Origin: Candidatus Competibacteraceae bacterium
GTDB lineage: Bacteria; Pseudomonadota; Gammaproteobacteria; Competibacterales; Competibacteraceae
Assembly: GCA_016790045.1 (NCBI GenBank)
Contig: JAEUPW010000153.1
Span: 1 to 33,456, forward strand
DNA length: 33,456 nucleotides
Reading direction: 5' to 3'
This document shows, one piece after another, positions 9,214 through 17,108 of this stretch. Below the pieces are notes generated by a model. It was not told the DNA's origin and ran no database searches. It saw only the letters and a program-made list of their open reading frames with translations. Within the stretch, counting starts at the first letter, position 1. Each line of letters starts with the position of its first letter. The position numbers were made by a program, and so were the translations under genes.

Positions 9214-10871
9214 GGCGCGGCGTTTCGGGTTTCGTTCATGGGCTGATCGGCCTGCTCCCCCGCGAGCGGTTCTTGAAAATATTCATCGAATTTCTCCCGC
9301 GCGCGCCCGTCGAACAGAATCTCGCAGGCTTCCATCAGGCCGGGCGCTTGCCGGATGTCGTCCCGCCGCACCACCAGCGCGATCTTGGAGCGCCGCCGCA
9401 GAAAATCCTCCAGCTTGACGATCATTTCCTGGCGTTTGGCCAAGCGGATTTCGCAGCGGCGGTATTCGGTGCCCTGGATCAGCACCTCGGCTTGCCGGGG
9501 GTCTTCGCGGATATCCTCCAGCAACCGCAGCGCCTTGTCGCCGTAGCGCCGCCACAGCCGGCCGCTCAGGCTTTCCATCGCGCCGGGAAAAGTGTAGCTG
9601 TCCAAATTCATCAGTTGGGCCTGATGCCAATATTCTTCGCGCACCGAGGGATGCGGCTCGCCGTACCACTTATAGCGGCGATGCGGCAACGCGATGCCCA
9701 AACTCTCCACGAGGTCGGCCACTTCGTTGCCGACGTTGACGCAATCGGTCAGCTTGCCGCCGAAGATGCTGAGGTGCGCCCGCTCGCGGTCGATGTCGAT
9801 TTCGTGCTTGCGGGAGAGCTGCAACCAGTCGCGGCTTTGCGCTTCGCCTTGCGCTTTCACCACCAGCGGGCGCACCCCGCAGCGCTCGGCGATGATGTCG
9901 GCACGGGTCAACGGCTGCGGCAGGCGCAGGCGCTTGTTGATGTTGTCGAGCACGAATTGGCGGTCTTCTTCGGTCACTTCGGTAAAAGGGCTGTCAACGC
10001 GGGTGTCGGTGGTACCGATGCAGGTGCGCGGCCCCATCGGAATGGCGAAAAACAGGCGGCCGTCGTCGGCGAAGAAGGTCAGAATCCGCGCGTTGGGCGT
10101 AATGCGGGGCACGATCAAATGGATGCCCTTGGAAAACAGGTGGCGGTGCTCGGTTTGCTCGCCGCTCAAGTGATTGAGTTCGTCCACGAACGGCCCGGCG
10201 GCGTTGATCAGCACCTTGGCGCGGATTTCCAGGGCGCGGCCAGCGGCGAAATCGCGGGCGCGGGCGATCCAGACGCCCGCTTCCCGCCGCGCGCCGAGCG
10301 ATTCGACGTAATTGGCGGCGATGCAGCCGCGATCCATCGCCGAGCGCACGAACTGAAACACGAAGCGCGAATCGTTATCGCACAGATAAGCGTCGGAATA
10401 TTCGAAACCGCCGGCGGCGTCGCGCAATTCGATCACCGCCTCCTCGCGCTGGATCGCCCGCTTCAACAGCAGGCGCGGGGCGCGGGTAAAGCCGTTGCCG
10501 AACAGCCAATAGACCCAAGTGCCGGCCCACAGAAATAGCGGCGACCAGCGAAAGCCGTTGTCGATGGTGGCGAGAAAGCGGATTTCCTTGACGCGGGACG
10601 GATAGCTGTCGATCAAATGGTTGCGGCTCAGGCACAGCTTGCGCACCAAACCGTAATCGCCGCTTTCCAGATACTTGATGCCGCCCCACGCCAGGTTCGA
10701 CGATTGCTGGCTGGTGAAGCCGGCGAAATCGCGCTGGTCGATCAGCGCCACCCGCGCGCCCTTGCCGGCCAGCGCCGCCGCCGACACCGCGCCGTTGATG
10801 CCGCCGCCGACGATCAGCGCGTCGTAGACGCCCTGCTCCAATTTGCGCAGGTTGTTTTCGCGCAGCGTCAT
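9204..10871 (-). CDS. glpD: Aerobic glycerol-3-phosphate dehydrogenase (FAD, membrane-associated)
   Basis: Oxidises glycerol-3-phosphate to dihydroxyacetone phosphate and passes electrons to quinone at the inner membrane face. The 555-residue protein has the N-terminal FAD-binding Rossmann motif VGGGING (21-27), the FAD/GlpD block FAGFTSQQSSNLAWGG, the substrate-region stretch AIPMGPRTCIGTTDTR and the late motif IFGGKLTDCVNVGNE. I prefer the ATG at 10871, which puts the FAD motif about 20 residues from the start, as is usual. A TTG at 10913 overlapping the glpK stop by 3 bases is possible and would add 14 residues. The gene lies between the kinase and the transporter, so uptake, phosphorylation and oxidation are co-transcribed. 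Confidence 0.93.
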   Translation of the reverse strand: MTLRENNLRKLEQGVYDALIVGGGINGAVSAAALAGKGARVALIDQRDFAGFTSQQSSNLAWGGIKYLESGDYGLVRKLCLSRNHLIDSYPSRVKEIRFLATIDNGFRWSPLFLWAGTWVYWLFGNGFTRAPRLLLKRAIQREEAVIELRDAAGGFEYSDAYLCDNDSRFVFQFVRSAMDRGCIAANYVESLGARREAGVWIARARDFAAGRALEIRAKVLINAAGPFVDELNHLSGEQTEHRHLFSKGIHLIVPRITPNARILTFFADDGRLFFAIPMGPRTCIGTTDTRVDSPFTEVTEEDRQFVLDNINKRLRLPQPLTRADIIAERCGVRPLVVKAQGEAQSRDWLQLSRKHEIDIDRERAHLSIFGGKLTDCVNVGNEVADLVESLGIALPHRRYKWYGEPHPSVREEYWHQAQLMNLDSYTFPGAMESLSGRLWRRYGDKALRLLEDIREDPRQAEVLIQGTEYRRCEIRLAKRQEMIVKLEDFLRRRSKIALVVRRDDIRQAPGLMEACEILFDGRAREKFDEYFQEPLAGEQADQPMNETRNAAPCN

Positions 10872-10909
10872 CGGCCTACCCGCCGCATCCGCCGCCGTCA
10901 AACCGAGAC

Positions 10910-12421
10910 TCAATCATCGTCGAGCGCCCAACCCTTGGCCCGCTCGACCGCTTGGTGCCAGCGCCGGAACAGCCGCTCGCGCTCCTCGTCGGCGCAATGC
11001 GGCGCATAGCGGTGATCGAGCTGCCATTTCTGCGCCAGTTCGGCGCGATTTTCCCAGAAGCCGACCGCGAGACCCGCCAAATATGCTGCGCCCAGCGCGG
11101 TGGTTTCGACGATGCGCGGCACTTCGACCGGAACGCCGAGAATGTCGGCCTGGAACTGCATCAGCAAGCCATTGATCGCCGCGCCGCCGTCGCAGCGCAG
11201 CTCCTGCAAGGTGATGCCGGAATCCCGTTGCATCGCCTCGATCACGTCGCGGGTTTGGTAAGCGATGCTCTCCAGCACCGCGCGGGCGATATGGCCCTGG
11301 GTGCTGCCACGGGTGAGGCCGATCAGCAGGCCACGGGCGTAAGGGTCCCAGTGCGGCGCGCCCAAACCGACCAATGCGGGCACGAAGTAGACGCCCTCAT
11401 TGCCTGCGACCGACCGCGCTAACTCCTCGATCTCCGCCGCCGAGCGGATCATCTTCAGGCCGTCCCGCAGCCATTGCACCGCCGCGCCGGTGATGAAGAT
11501 CGCCCCTTCCAGCGCGTATTCGACCGGCTCATCGCCGATACCCCAGGCGATGGTGGTCAGCAGCTTTTCATTGCTCAGCACCATTTTATTGCCGGTATTC
11601 ATCAGCACGAACGAACCGGTGCCGTAGGTGTTTTTCGCCAATCCCGGACTGTGGCAGGCTTGGCCGAACAGCGCCGCCTGCTGGTCGCCGGCGATGCCCG
11701 CCACCGGAATGGATCGAGTGCCGAAAAACATCTCCGGGTCGGTTTCGCCGTAGATATAAGCGGACGGCTTAACGTCCGGCAGGATCGCTTTGGGAATGTC
11801 CAGCCGATCCAGAATTTCCTCGTCCCAGCGCAGTTCCTGGATGTTGTAGAGCAAGGTGCGGGAGGCGTTGGAATAATCGGTGACGTGGGCCTTGCCGCCG
11901 GTCAGCCGCCACACCAGCCAGGAATCGATGGTGCCGAAGGCGATCTCGCCCCGCTCGGCGCGAGCGCGCAGCCCGTCCACGTTATCCAGCAGCCACTTGA
12001 CCTTGGTGCCGGAAAAATAGGGATCGAGCACCAGGCCGGTCTTGCGGCGCACCGCCGCCTCCAGCCCTTGCTCCTTCAACTCGTCGCAGAAGCGAGCGGT
12101 GCGGCGATCTTGCCAGACGATGGCGTTGGCGACCGGCTTGCCCGTCGCCCGATCCCACAGCACGGCGGTTTCGCGCTGGTTGGTGATGCCGATGGCGCGC
12201 AACGCGCTGGCGCGGAGGTCGGCCGCGCGCAGGGCCTCGGCGATGACCTTGACCGTGACCTGCCAGATTTCCTCGGCATCGTGTTCGACCCAGCCCGGCT
12301 TGGGGTAGTGCTGGGTGAATTCCGAATACGCCCGGCCCTTGATCTGGCCGTCATGATCGAAGATCAGCACGGTGGAACCGGTGGTGCCCTGGTCGATCGC
12401 CAGCACGTATCCTGCGCTCAT
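10910..12421 (-). CDS. glpK: Glycerol kinase
   Basis: FGGY-family cytoplasmic kinase making sn-glycerol-3-phosphate. It has 503 residues from ATG 12421, matching the 502 of E. coli GlpK; a TTG at 12454 would add 11 unneeded residues. Landmarks are the nucleotide-binding DQGTTGS (10-16), WQDRRTARF, the catalytic TDYSNASRT block, [13 protein letters not shown] and [12 protein letters not shown]. The loop that in E. coli carries the fructose-1,6-bisphosphate site (GGKGGTR) reads EMFFGTR here, so the glycine partner of the arginine is lost. Inhibition by that metabolite is therefore doubtful (inference). It is the first gene after the operator array and leads the long glp transcript. Confidence 0.96.
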   Translation of the reverse strand: MSAGYVLAIDQGTTGSTVLIFDHDGQIKGRAYSEFTQHYPKPGWVEHDAEEIWQVTVKVIAEALRAADLRASALRAIGITNQRETAVLWDRATGKPVANAIVWQDRRTARFCDELKEQGLEAAVRRKTGLVLDPYFSGTKVKWLLDNVDGLRARAERGEIAFGTIDSWLVWRLTGGKAHVTDYSNASRTLLYNIQELRWDEEILDRLDIPKAILPDVKPSAYIYGETDPEMFFGTRSIPVAGIAGDQQAALFGQACHSPGLAKNTYGTGSFVLMNTGNKMVLSNEKLLTTIAWGIGDEPVEYALEGAIFITGAAVQWLRDGLKMIRSAAEIEELARSVAGNEGVYFVPALVGLGAPHWDPYARGLLIGLTRGSTQGHIARAVLESIAYQTRDVIEAMQRDSGITLQELRCDGGAAINGLLMQFQADILGVPVEVPRIVETTALGAAYLAGLAVGFWENRAELAQKWQLDHRYAPHCADEERERLFRRWHQAVERAKGWALDDD

Positions 12422-12446
12422 GCTCGTTGGCCTCTTGCGGTCGTTT

Positions 12447-12462
12447 TCTTTCAAAAGAAAGA
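12447..12462. promoter_or_regulatory. Short palindrome in the glpK leader
   Basis: Inverted repeats TCTTTC and GAAAGA flank AAAA, 26-41 bases upstream of the glpK ATG, between the operator array and the start codon. It could be a further regulator half-site pair or a weak mRNA hairpin; nothing else distinguishes the two. Confidence 0.3.
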
Positions 12463-12478
12463 CCTATGCTGAGTTTAG

Positions 12479-12525
12479 CGAAAATAAAAGGAAAATAAAA
12501 CGAAAATAACGAAAATTTTTTTTCG
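12479..12525 (-). promoter_or_regulatory. Phased repeat array upstream of glpK: candidate GlpR operators
   Basis: On the plus strand CGAAAATA-type units begin at 12479 (CGAAAATAAAA), 12490 (GGAAAATAAAA), 12501 (CGAAAATAAC) and 12510 (CGAAAATT). The first three are exactly 11 bases apart and the fourth comes 9 bases later. The last one also forms an inverted repeat with TTTTCG ending at 12525. The array sits 58-104 bases upstream of the glpK start, directly after glpR. DeoR-type GlpR repressors in other proteobacteria bind TTCG-containing repeats, so GlpR is the obvious candidate; this is inference from position and pattern. Confidence 0.65.
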
Positions 12526-12566
12526 ATCCGAACGTAAATGAACATCGGCGCTTGGAGCGGATAAGG

Positions 12567-13328
12567 TCATGCCACGAACACTTGCACTTCGGCCTGGGCC
12601 AGCAAATCGGTCATGGCCGCCGGCGGCGGTCGATCGGTGAACAGCATGTCCACCTCGGCGATGGAGCCGAGCCGGACCATGGCGTTGCGGCCAAATTTGC
12701 TGTGGTCGGTCACCAGCAGCACCTTGCGGGAATTGGCGATAATCGCCTGGGAGACCCGCACTTCGCGGTAGTCAAAATCGAGCAAGGTGCCGTCCATGTC
12801 GATGCCGGAAATGCCGATAATCCCGAAATCGACCTTGAACTGCTTGATGAAATCGATGGTCGCCTCGCCGATCACGCCCCGATCCCGGCGGCGCACCGCC
12901 CCGCCGGCGACGATCACTTCAAAGCCGGGATGGTCGGACAGCAGCAGCGCCACGTTGAGGTTGTTGGTGATCACCCGCATGTCGGCGTGATCCACCAGCG
13001 CCTTGGCGACTTCTTCGGTGGTGGTGCCGATGTTGATGAGCAAGGACGATTGGCCGGGGATATGCTGGGCCACCAGCCGGCCGATGCGGCGCTTTTCGTC
13101 GTGGTGCAGCACCTGCCGGGCCGGATAGGCGATATTCTCCACGCTGGAGGGCAAACCCGCGCCGCCGTGGAAACGGCGCAACAGGCCCGATTCGCACAGC
13201 AGGTTGATATCGCGCCGGATCGTTTGGGGCGTCACGCCGAAATGGGCCGCCAGTTCTTCGATGGCCACCGAGCCGGTTTGTCGTGCCCGTTGCAAGATTT
13301 GCTGCTGTCTTTGATTTAAGTTCATCAT
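12567..13328 (-). CDS. glpR: DeoR-family glycerol regulon repressor GlpR
   Basis: A 253-residue transcription factor. The N-terminus has the DeoR winged-helix (QRQQQILQRARQTGSVAIEE, then GVTPQTIRRDINLL as recognition helix, residues about 5-50). The C-terminal DeoRC sensor domain shows LINIGTTTEEVAKAL and TNNLNVALLL for phosphosugar binding, then GIIGISGIDMDG and LVTDHSKFGRNA. In this family glycerol-3-phosphate releases the repressor. The gene lies directly upstream of glpK in the same orientation, with 145 bases between them that hold the repeat array. It may be autoregulated from the 13329-13475 region. Two adjacent ATG codons open the gene, so the exact start is uncertain by one residue. 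Confidence 0.92.
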   Translation of the reverse strand: MMNLNQRQQQILQRARQTGSVAIEELAAHFGVTPQTIRRDINLLCESGLLRRFHGGAGLPSSVENIAYPARQVLHHDEKRRIGRLVAQHIPGQSSLLINIGTTTEEVAKALVDHADMRVITNNLNVALLLSDHPGFEVIVAGGAVRRRDRGVIGEATIDFIKQFKVDFGIIGISGIDMDGTLLDFDYREVRVSQAIIANSRKVLLVTDHSKFGRNAMVRLGSIAEVDMLFTDRPPPAAMTDLLAQAEVQVFVA

Positions 13329-13475
13329 TTTGGGATGCTGTCGACCACGCTCGCTATCGCGCGTCTATCGTCGCGGCGCGGCTTGCAAAAAATCATTGCT
13401 CAGTAAAAACTCACCGCGCGTAGCCGCGCTTTAAACCTTCATCTTAAACCACTGTTGACGCGCTCACTGACCGCC
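13329..13475. other. Divergent intergenic region glpR / cbiX
   Basis: These 147 bases must carry promoters for glpR (minus) and the corrin operon (plus). I looked for a cobalamin riboswitch and found no convincing B12 box. A short GCGCG-TAGC-CGCGC hairpin followed by TTT (13416-13432) is the only structure seen, and it is too short to call a terminator with confidence. Confidence 0.4.
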
Positions 13476-14444
13476 ATGATGGCTCAATCGCTCTCTTCTC
13501 CTCCCGCCGTGCTGTTGATCGGGCACGGCACTCGCATCGCCGCCGGCGTCGCCGAATTCCGCGAGCTGGCCGACCGGTTGCAGCAGGCTTTGCCCGATCG
13601 CACCTGTCTGGCCGGTTTCCTGGAGCTGGTCGCGCCGAATCTGCCCGAGGCGCTGGAGGCGTTGCGACTGCAGGGTTTCCGGCGTATCACTGCCCTGCCG
13701 GCGCTGCTGATGGCTGCCGGCCATGTCAAAAACGATATTCCAGCGCTTCTAAACGATTTTCAGAGCCAGCACCCGGACCTGAAAATCACCTTCGGCGCGG
13801 ATTTGGGGATTCATGCCAACCTGTTGCAAATCGCCCGCGAACGCATCGAAAGCATCGAAGCCGAATTCGGGCCGGATCATCGGCGAGGGGATACCCTGCT
13901 GATGGTGATCGGGCGAGGCAGTTCCGACCCCGACGCCAATTCCAACATCAGCAAGATCACCCGGATGCTGTGGGAAGGCATGGGTTTCGGCTGGGCGGAA
14001 ACCGCCTACACCGCCGTGGCCGCGCCGCTGATGGCGGACGCGCTGGAGCGCGCGCATCGCCTGGGTTTCGCGCGCGTGGTGGTTTTTCCTTATTTGCTGT
14101 TTGCCGGCCGGCTGGCCGAACAAGTCCGCGCGACCGTGGCCGCTTATCAAGCCGCTCACCCCGAGGTTCGGGCGGTGGTCGCCCCTTATTTGAACAACCA
14201 TCCCCTGCTCGTCCAAACGTTTCTGGAGCGCTTGCTGGAAGCCGAAGCGGGCCAAGGGCACATGAACTGCCAGTTCTGTCCCTACCGCGCGCCCATCGTC
14301 GGGCGCGAACACTGGCAAGGCGCGCCGCAAACCGGACATGCGCACGATCGCGGTCACCACGATCACGGTCACGATCACGAGCACCCCGATCACGGTCACG
14401 GTCACGAGCACCACGATCACTCTTATCCTACCCCGCGCGGCTAA
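13476..14444 (+). CDS. cbiX: Long-form sirohydrochlorin cobaltochelatase CbiX with His-rich tail
   Basis: Inserts cobalt into sirohydrochlorin, the entry step of the cobalt-early branch of B12 synthesis. The 322 residues hold two chelatase-fold halves. The first has LLIGHGTR (H17) and GHVKND (H83); the second has MVIGRGSSDPDANS, where the first-half histidine position is Arg. After the fold come M263-N-C265-Q-F-C268, the MxCxxC motif known to bind an Fe-S cluster in the CbiX of Bacillus megaterium, and a tail with about 16 histidines at residues 288-315. The tail probably buffers metal. I chose ATG 13476; an upstream TTG at 13455 is possible. It opens the corrin operon. Confidence 0.93.
   Translation: MMAQSLSSPPAVLLIGHGTRIAAGVAEFRELADRLQQALPDRTCLAGFLELVAPNLPEALEALRLQGFRRITALPALLMAAGHVKNDIPALLNDFQSQHPDLKITFGADLGIHANLLQIARERIESIEAEFGPDHRRGDTLLMVIGRGSSDPDANSNISKITRMLWEGMGFGWAETAYTAVAAPLMADALERAHRLGFARVVVFPYLLFAGRLAEQVRATVAAYQAAHPEVRAVVAPYLNNHPLLVQTFLERLLEAEAGQGHMNCQFCPYRAPIVGREHWQGAPQTGHAHDRGHHDHGHDHEHPDHGHGHEHHDHSYPTPRG
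14348..14422 (+). repeat. GATCACGGTCAC-type short tandem repeats encoding the CbiX histidine tail
   Basis: Imperfect 6-base units (CACGAT, CACGGT, CACGAG) repeat in frame and encode alternating His-Asp, His-Gly and His-Glu. Such a tract can expand or contract by replication slippage without a frameshift, so the tail length may vary between strains. Confidence 0.7.
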
Positions 14445-14465
14445 CCGCCGAAAGCCGGAGCCTTT

Positions 14466-15113
14466 ATGCCACGATTCGACTACCTGAGCGATCCCGATGA
14501 AATCGAACGCCAGTCCTTTGTTCAAATCCGTCGGTTGACCGATCTGTCCCGCTTCGATCCCGACCAGCAACAGGTGGCCATGCGCCTGGTGCATACCTCC
14601 GGCGATCCCGGCATCATTCAAGATCTGCATTTCAGTTCGGGCGCGGTTGCTGCCGGGCTTGAGGCGTTGGGCGAAGGCGCGGATGTGTTGTGCGACATCG
14701 AAATGGTCGGTCGCGGCATCAGCAAACGCTATTTGAAAGGTCAGGTGCATTGCTTTCTGAACGCGCCCGAAGTGGCCGAACGCGCCCGCCAGACCGGCGA
14801 AACCCGCGCGATGGCGGCGATGGCGGAATGGCCGGCCCGCTTGGCCGGCTCTATCGTCGCCATCGGCAACGCGCCGACCGCCTTGTTCCGGCTGCTGGAC
14901 TTGCTGGATGAAGGCGCCCCGCGCCCTGCCCTCATCATCGGGATGCCGGTCGGTTTCATCAACGCCGCCGAATCGAAACAGGCCTTGTGGGAGGTCGCCC
15001 CGAGCGAATTTCAAACCCCCTGCATCACGCTGTCGGGCCGGCGCGGCGGCAGCACGTTGGCGGCCGCCACGCTCAACGCCCTGGCGCGGATGACGCACGG
15101 GATCCGGTTCTGA
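14466..15113 (+). CDS. cbiC: Precorrin-8X / cobalt-precorrin-8 methylmutase
   Basis: Moves the C-11 methyl group to C-12, giving hydrogenobyrinate or cobyrinate. It has 215 residues, the normal family length. The catalytic histidine is H43 in LVHTSGDP, at the same number as in the studied CobH. Other family blocks are DLHFSSGAVAAG, CDIEMVGRGISKR and ALIIGMPVGFINAAESK. It starts 21 bases after cbiX, and its stop overlaps the start of the next gene by one base (TGATG), so translation is coupled. Because CbiX is present, the substrate is probably the cobalt form, hence the symbol cbiC; cobH is the aerobic-pathway name. Confidence 0.95.
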   Translation: MPRFDYLSDPDEIERQSFVQIRRLTDLSRFDPDQQQVAMRLVHTSGDPGIIQDLHFSSGAVAAGLEALGEGADVLCDIEMVGRGISKRYLKGQVHCFLNAPEVAERARQTGETRAMAAMAEWPARLAGSIVAIGNAPTALFRLLDLLDEGAPRPALIIGMPVGFINAAESKQALWEVAPSEFQTPCITLSGRRGGSTLAAATLNALARMTHGIRF

Positions 15114-16366
15114 TGGCGGCGGAAACCGACTGGCCCGGCCCGCCGGTGCACGTGATCGGCTTGGGTACGGAGGCCCGCGCCTTGGGCCGGGCGGCGCGGG
15201 CGGCGCTGGAACAGGCGGAATTGATTATCGGGGCGTCGCCGCATCTGGCCGCACTACCCGATTTGAGCGCCGAACAACGCCCCTATCCCAGCCCCATGAG
15301 CGGTTTGTGGGCGATGCTGCGCGCCAGCGCCGACCGCCGCATCGCCATCCTCGCCTCCGGCGACCCGCTGTTTTACGGCATCGGCATGACGCTCTTGCGC
15401 CATTTGCCCTCGAACCATTTGGTGTTTCACCCCAATGTCTCCAGCCTGCAAGCGGCCTTCGCCCGCTTGGGCCGGCCCTGGCAGGACGCGCAATGGCTCA
15501 GCTTGCACGGACGCCCGCTGGCGAGCCTGCGCGCGGCGTTGCAAGGCAACCGGCTGTATGGCCTGCTGACCGACCGCGACAGTTCGCCGGTCGCCATCGC
15601 CCAAATTTTGGTTGAAGCCGGTTTTGGCGAGTCCCGGCTTTGGGTGGCGGAAGACCTGGGCGCGGATCAAGAGCGCTTCCGCTCCTTTCAAGCCGACGAG
15701 CTCACCGAGACGGCCAGAGAATTTTCTCCGCTGAATGTCGTCATTCTGGAAACGCGCGGGCCGGGCGGGATATTGCCGGAGTTTCCCGGAATCCCCGACG
15801 ATCGTTTCAGCACCGGCGCGGAGCCCGGCAAGGGATTATTGAGCAAGCGCGAGGTGCGCCTCAGCATTCTGTCGCTGCTCGCCCCGCGCGCCGGCGAGAT
15901 CGGCTGGGATGTCGGCGCGGGTTGCGGCGGCGTGTCGGTGGAATGGGCGCGCTGGAACTCGCGAGGGCGGGTTTATGCCGTCGAAGCCCATCCGGAACGG
16001 TTGGCGCATTTAGCCATCAACCGCGAGCGCTTCGGCGCGGTCGCCAACTTGCAGGTCATCGCGGGGCGCGCGCCGGAAGCGCTCGGCGAATTGCCGGACC
16101 CGCAGGCCGTTTTTATCGGCGGCAGCAGCGGGAGCTTGCGAGATATGCTGGAAGCGGTATGGGCGCGCCTGTCACCCGGCGGCCGGCTGGTGGCCAGCGC
16201 CGTCACCGAGGACAGCCGGGTGGATTTACACGGCTTCGCCGGTGCTCGCGCCGCGGAATGGACCGAGCTGAGCGTCGCTCGCGGGGAATCGCTGGCAGGC
16301 CAGCGGGTGATGCGCCCTTATCTGCCGGTGCTATTGATGAAACTGGAGAAATCCCATGAGCGATAG
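15113..16366 (+). CDS. cobL: Fused precorrin-6Y C5,15-methyltransferase / decarboxylase (CbiE-CbiT)
   Basis: A bifunctional 417-residue enzyme that methylates C-5 and C-15 of the corrin ring and removes the C-12 acetate carboxylate. The N-terminal CbiE half (about 1-215) has the tetrapyrrole methylase marks VHVIGLGTE and LASGDPLFYGIG. The C-terminal CbiT half (about 240-417) is a Rossmann SAM methyltransferase with WDVGAGCGGVSVEWAR (residues 265-280) and FIGGSSGSL. The start at 15113 shares one base with the cbiC stop. It overlaps the next gene by 11 bases, consistent with an operon. No domain is missing. Confidence 0.95.
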   Translation: MAAETDWPGPPVHVIGLGTEARALGRAARAALEQAELIIGASPHLAALPDLSAEQRPYPSPMSGLWAMLRASADRRIAILASGDPLFYGIGMTLLRHLPSNHLVFHPNVSSLQAAFARLGRPWQDAQWLSLHGRPLASLRAALQGNRLYGLLTDRDSSPVAIAQILVEAGFGESRLWVAEDLGADQERFRSFQADELTETAREFSPLNVVILETRGPGGILPEFPGIPDDRFSTGAEPGKGLLSKREVRLSILSLLAPRAGEIGWDVGAGCGGVSVEWARWNSRGRVYAVEAHPERLAHLAINRERFGAVANLQVIAGRAPEALGELPDPQAVFIGGSSGSLRDMLEAVWARLSPGGRLVASAVTEDSRVDLHGFAGARAAEWTELSVARGESLAGQRVMRPYLPVLLMKLEKSHER

Positions 16367-17108
16367 CGGAACGCTTTACGGCGTCGGCGTCGGCCCCGGC
16401 GATCCGGAACTGCTGACGCTTAAAGCCGCGCGGATTTTGCAAAGCGTGCCGGTCATCGCGTATCCCGCCACCCCCCAAGGCAGCGCCCAGGCCCGCGACA
16501 TCGCGGCGCAGTGGCTGACGGGCCAGCGGGAGATTCCGATCACCATGCCTTGCATGCTGGATCGCGGCCCCGTCAACGAAGGTTACGACGCGGCGGCCAT
16601 CGCCATCGCGGAAGAGTTGGCGGACGGTCGAGACGTGGCGATTCTGTGTGAAGGCGATCCGCTGTTTTACGGCAGTTTCAGCTATTTGTTGCAACGTCTG
16701 GGACACCGATTTCCCTGCGTGGTGATTCCCGGCATCAACTCCGTCAGCGCCGCCGCCGCCGCCGCCGCTTTGCCGCTGATCACCGGCGAGCAACGCTTGA
16801 CCGTGATTCCCGCCACCGCCGGTGACGGCCTCCTGCGTCAGACCCTGCTCGCCAGCGACAGCGTGGCCATCCTCAAGCCGGGACGGCACCGGCCGCGCTT
16901 GTTGGAACTGCTGCGGGAAACGGGTCGCGCCGGGGACACCGTCTACATCGAGCGCGCCAGCCGGTCCGGCGAGCGGATCGTCAAGCGCTTCGCGGACATC
17001 CCGGCCACGCCAGGCCCTTATTTTGCATTATTTTTAGTCACCAGAAGTAGACCTTCGACTGAATCCCCTGGAATCGCTCATGAATCGTCCAGATCGCCTC
17101 GCGAATAA
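16356..17108 (+). CDS. cobI: Precorrin-2 C20-methyltransferase with rewritten C-terminus
   Basis: SAM-dependent methylation of C-20 of (cobalt-)precorrin-2. The 250 residues include the SAM-binding glycine motif GVGVGPGDPELLTLKA near the start, the CEGDPLFYGSFSY block (98-110) and PGINSVSAAAAA. The family normally ends shortly after the equivalent of PYFALFLVTR (222-231). Here about 20 extra, unrelated residues follow, and codons turn AT-rich from about 17026 (GCA TTA TTT TTA). The last 29 bases overlap the sulfotransferase gene. This suggests that the original 3' end was replaced when foreign DNA joined; the catalytic core looks intact. The symbol cbiL would be equally valid. Confidence 0.92.
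   Translation: MSDSGTLYGVGVGPGDPELLTLKAARILQSVPVIAYPATPQGSAQARDIAAQWLTGQREIPITMPCMLDRGPVNEGYDAAAIAIAEELADGRDVAILCEGDPLFYGSFSYLLQRLGHRFPCVVIPGINSVSAAAAAAALPLITGEQRLTVIPATAGDGLLRQTLLASDSVAILKPGRHRPRLLELLRETGRAGDTVYIERASRSGERIVKRFADIPATPGPYFALFLVTRSRPSTESPGIAHESSRSPRE

Noticed and set aside
8101..9246. Plus-strand open frame opposite glpS
   Set aside because: Its translation is Arg/Gln/His-rich with no recognisable fold and is fully covered by a canonical ABC ATPase on the other strand.
13329..13475. Cobalamin riboswitch ahead of cbiX
   Set aside because: The only hint is a CCACTG near the start; the rest of the B12 box and the space for the fold are missing.
14348..14422. CRISPR-like or regulatory direct repeats
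   Set aside because: The repeats are in frame, 6 bases long, and explained by the histidine tail of CbiX; there are no spacers.
13749..15098. 449-codon minus-strand frame opposite cbiX and cbiC
   Set aside because: It spans two genes with clear catalytic motifs on the plus strand and has valine-rich antisense of the histidine repeats; no start signal.
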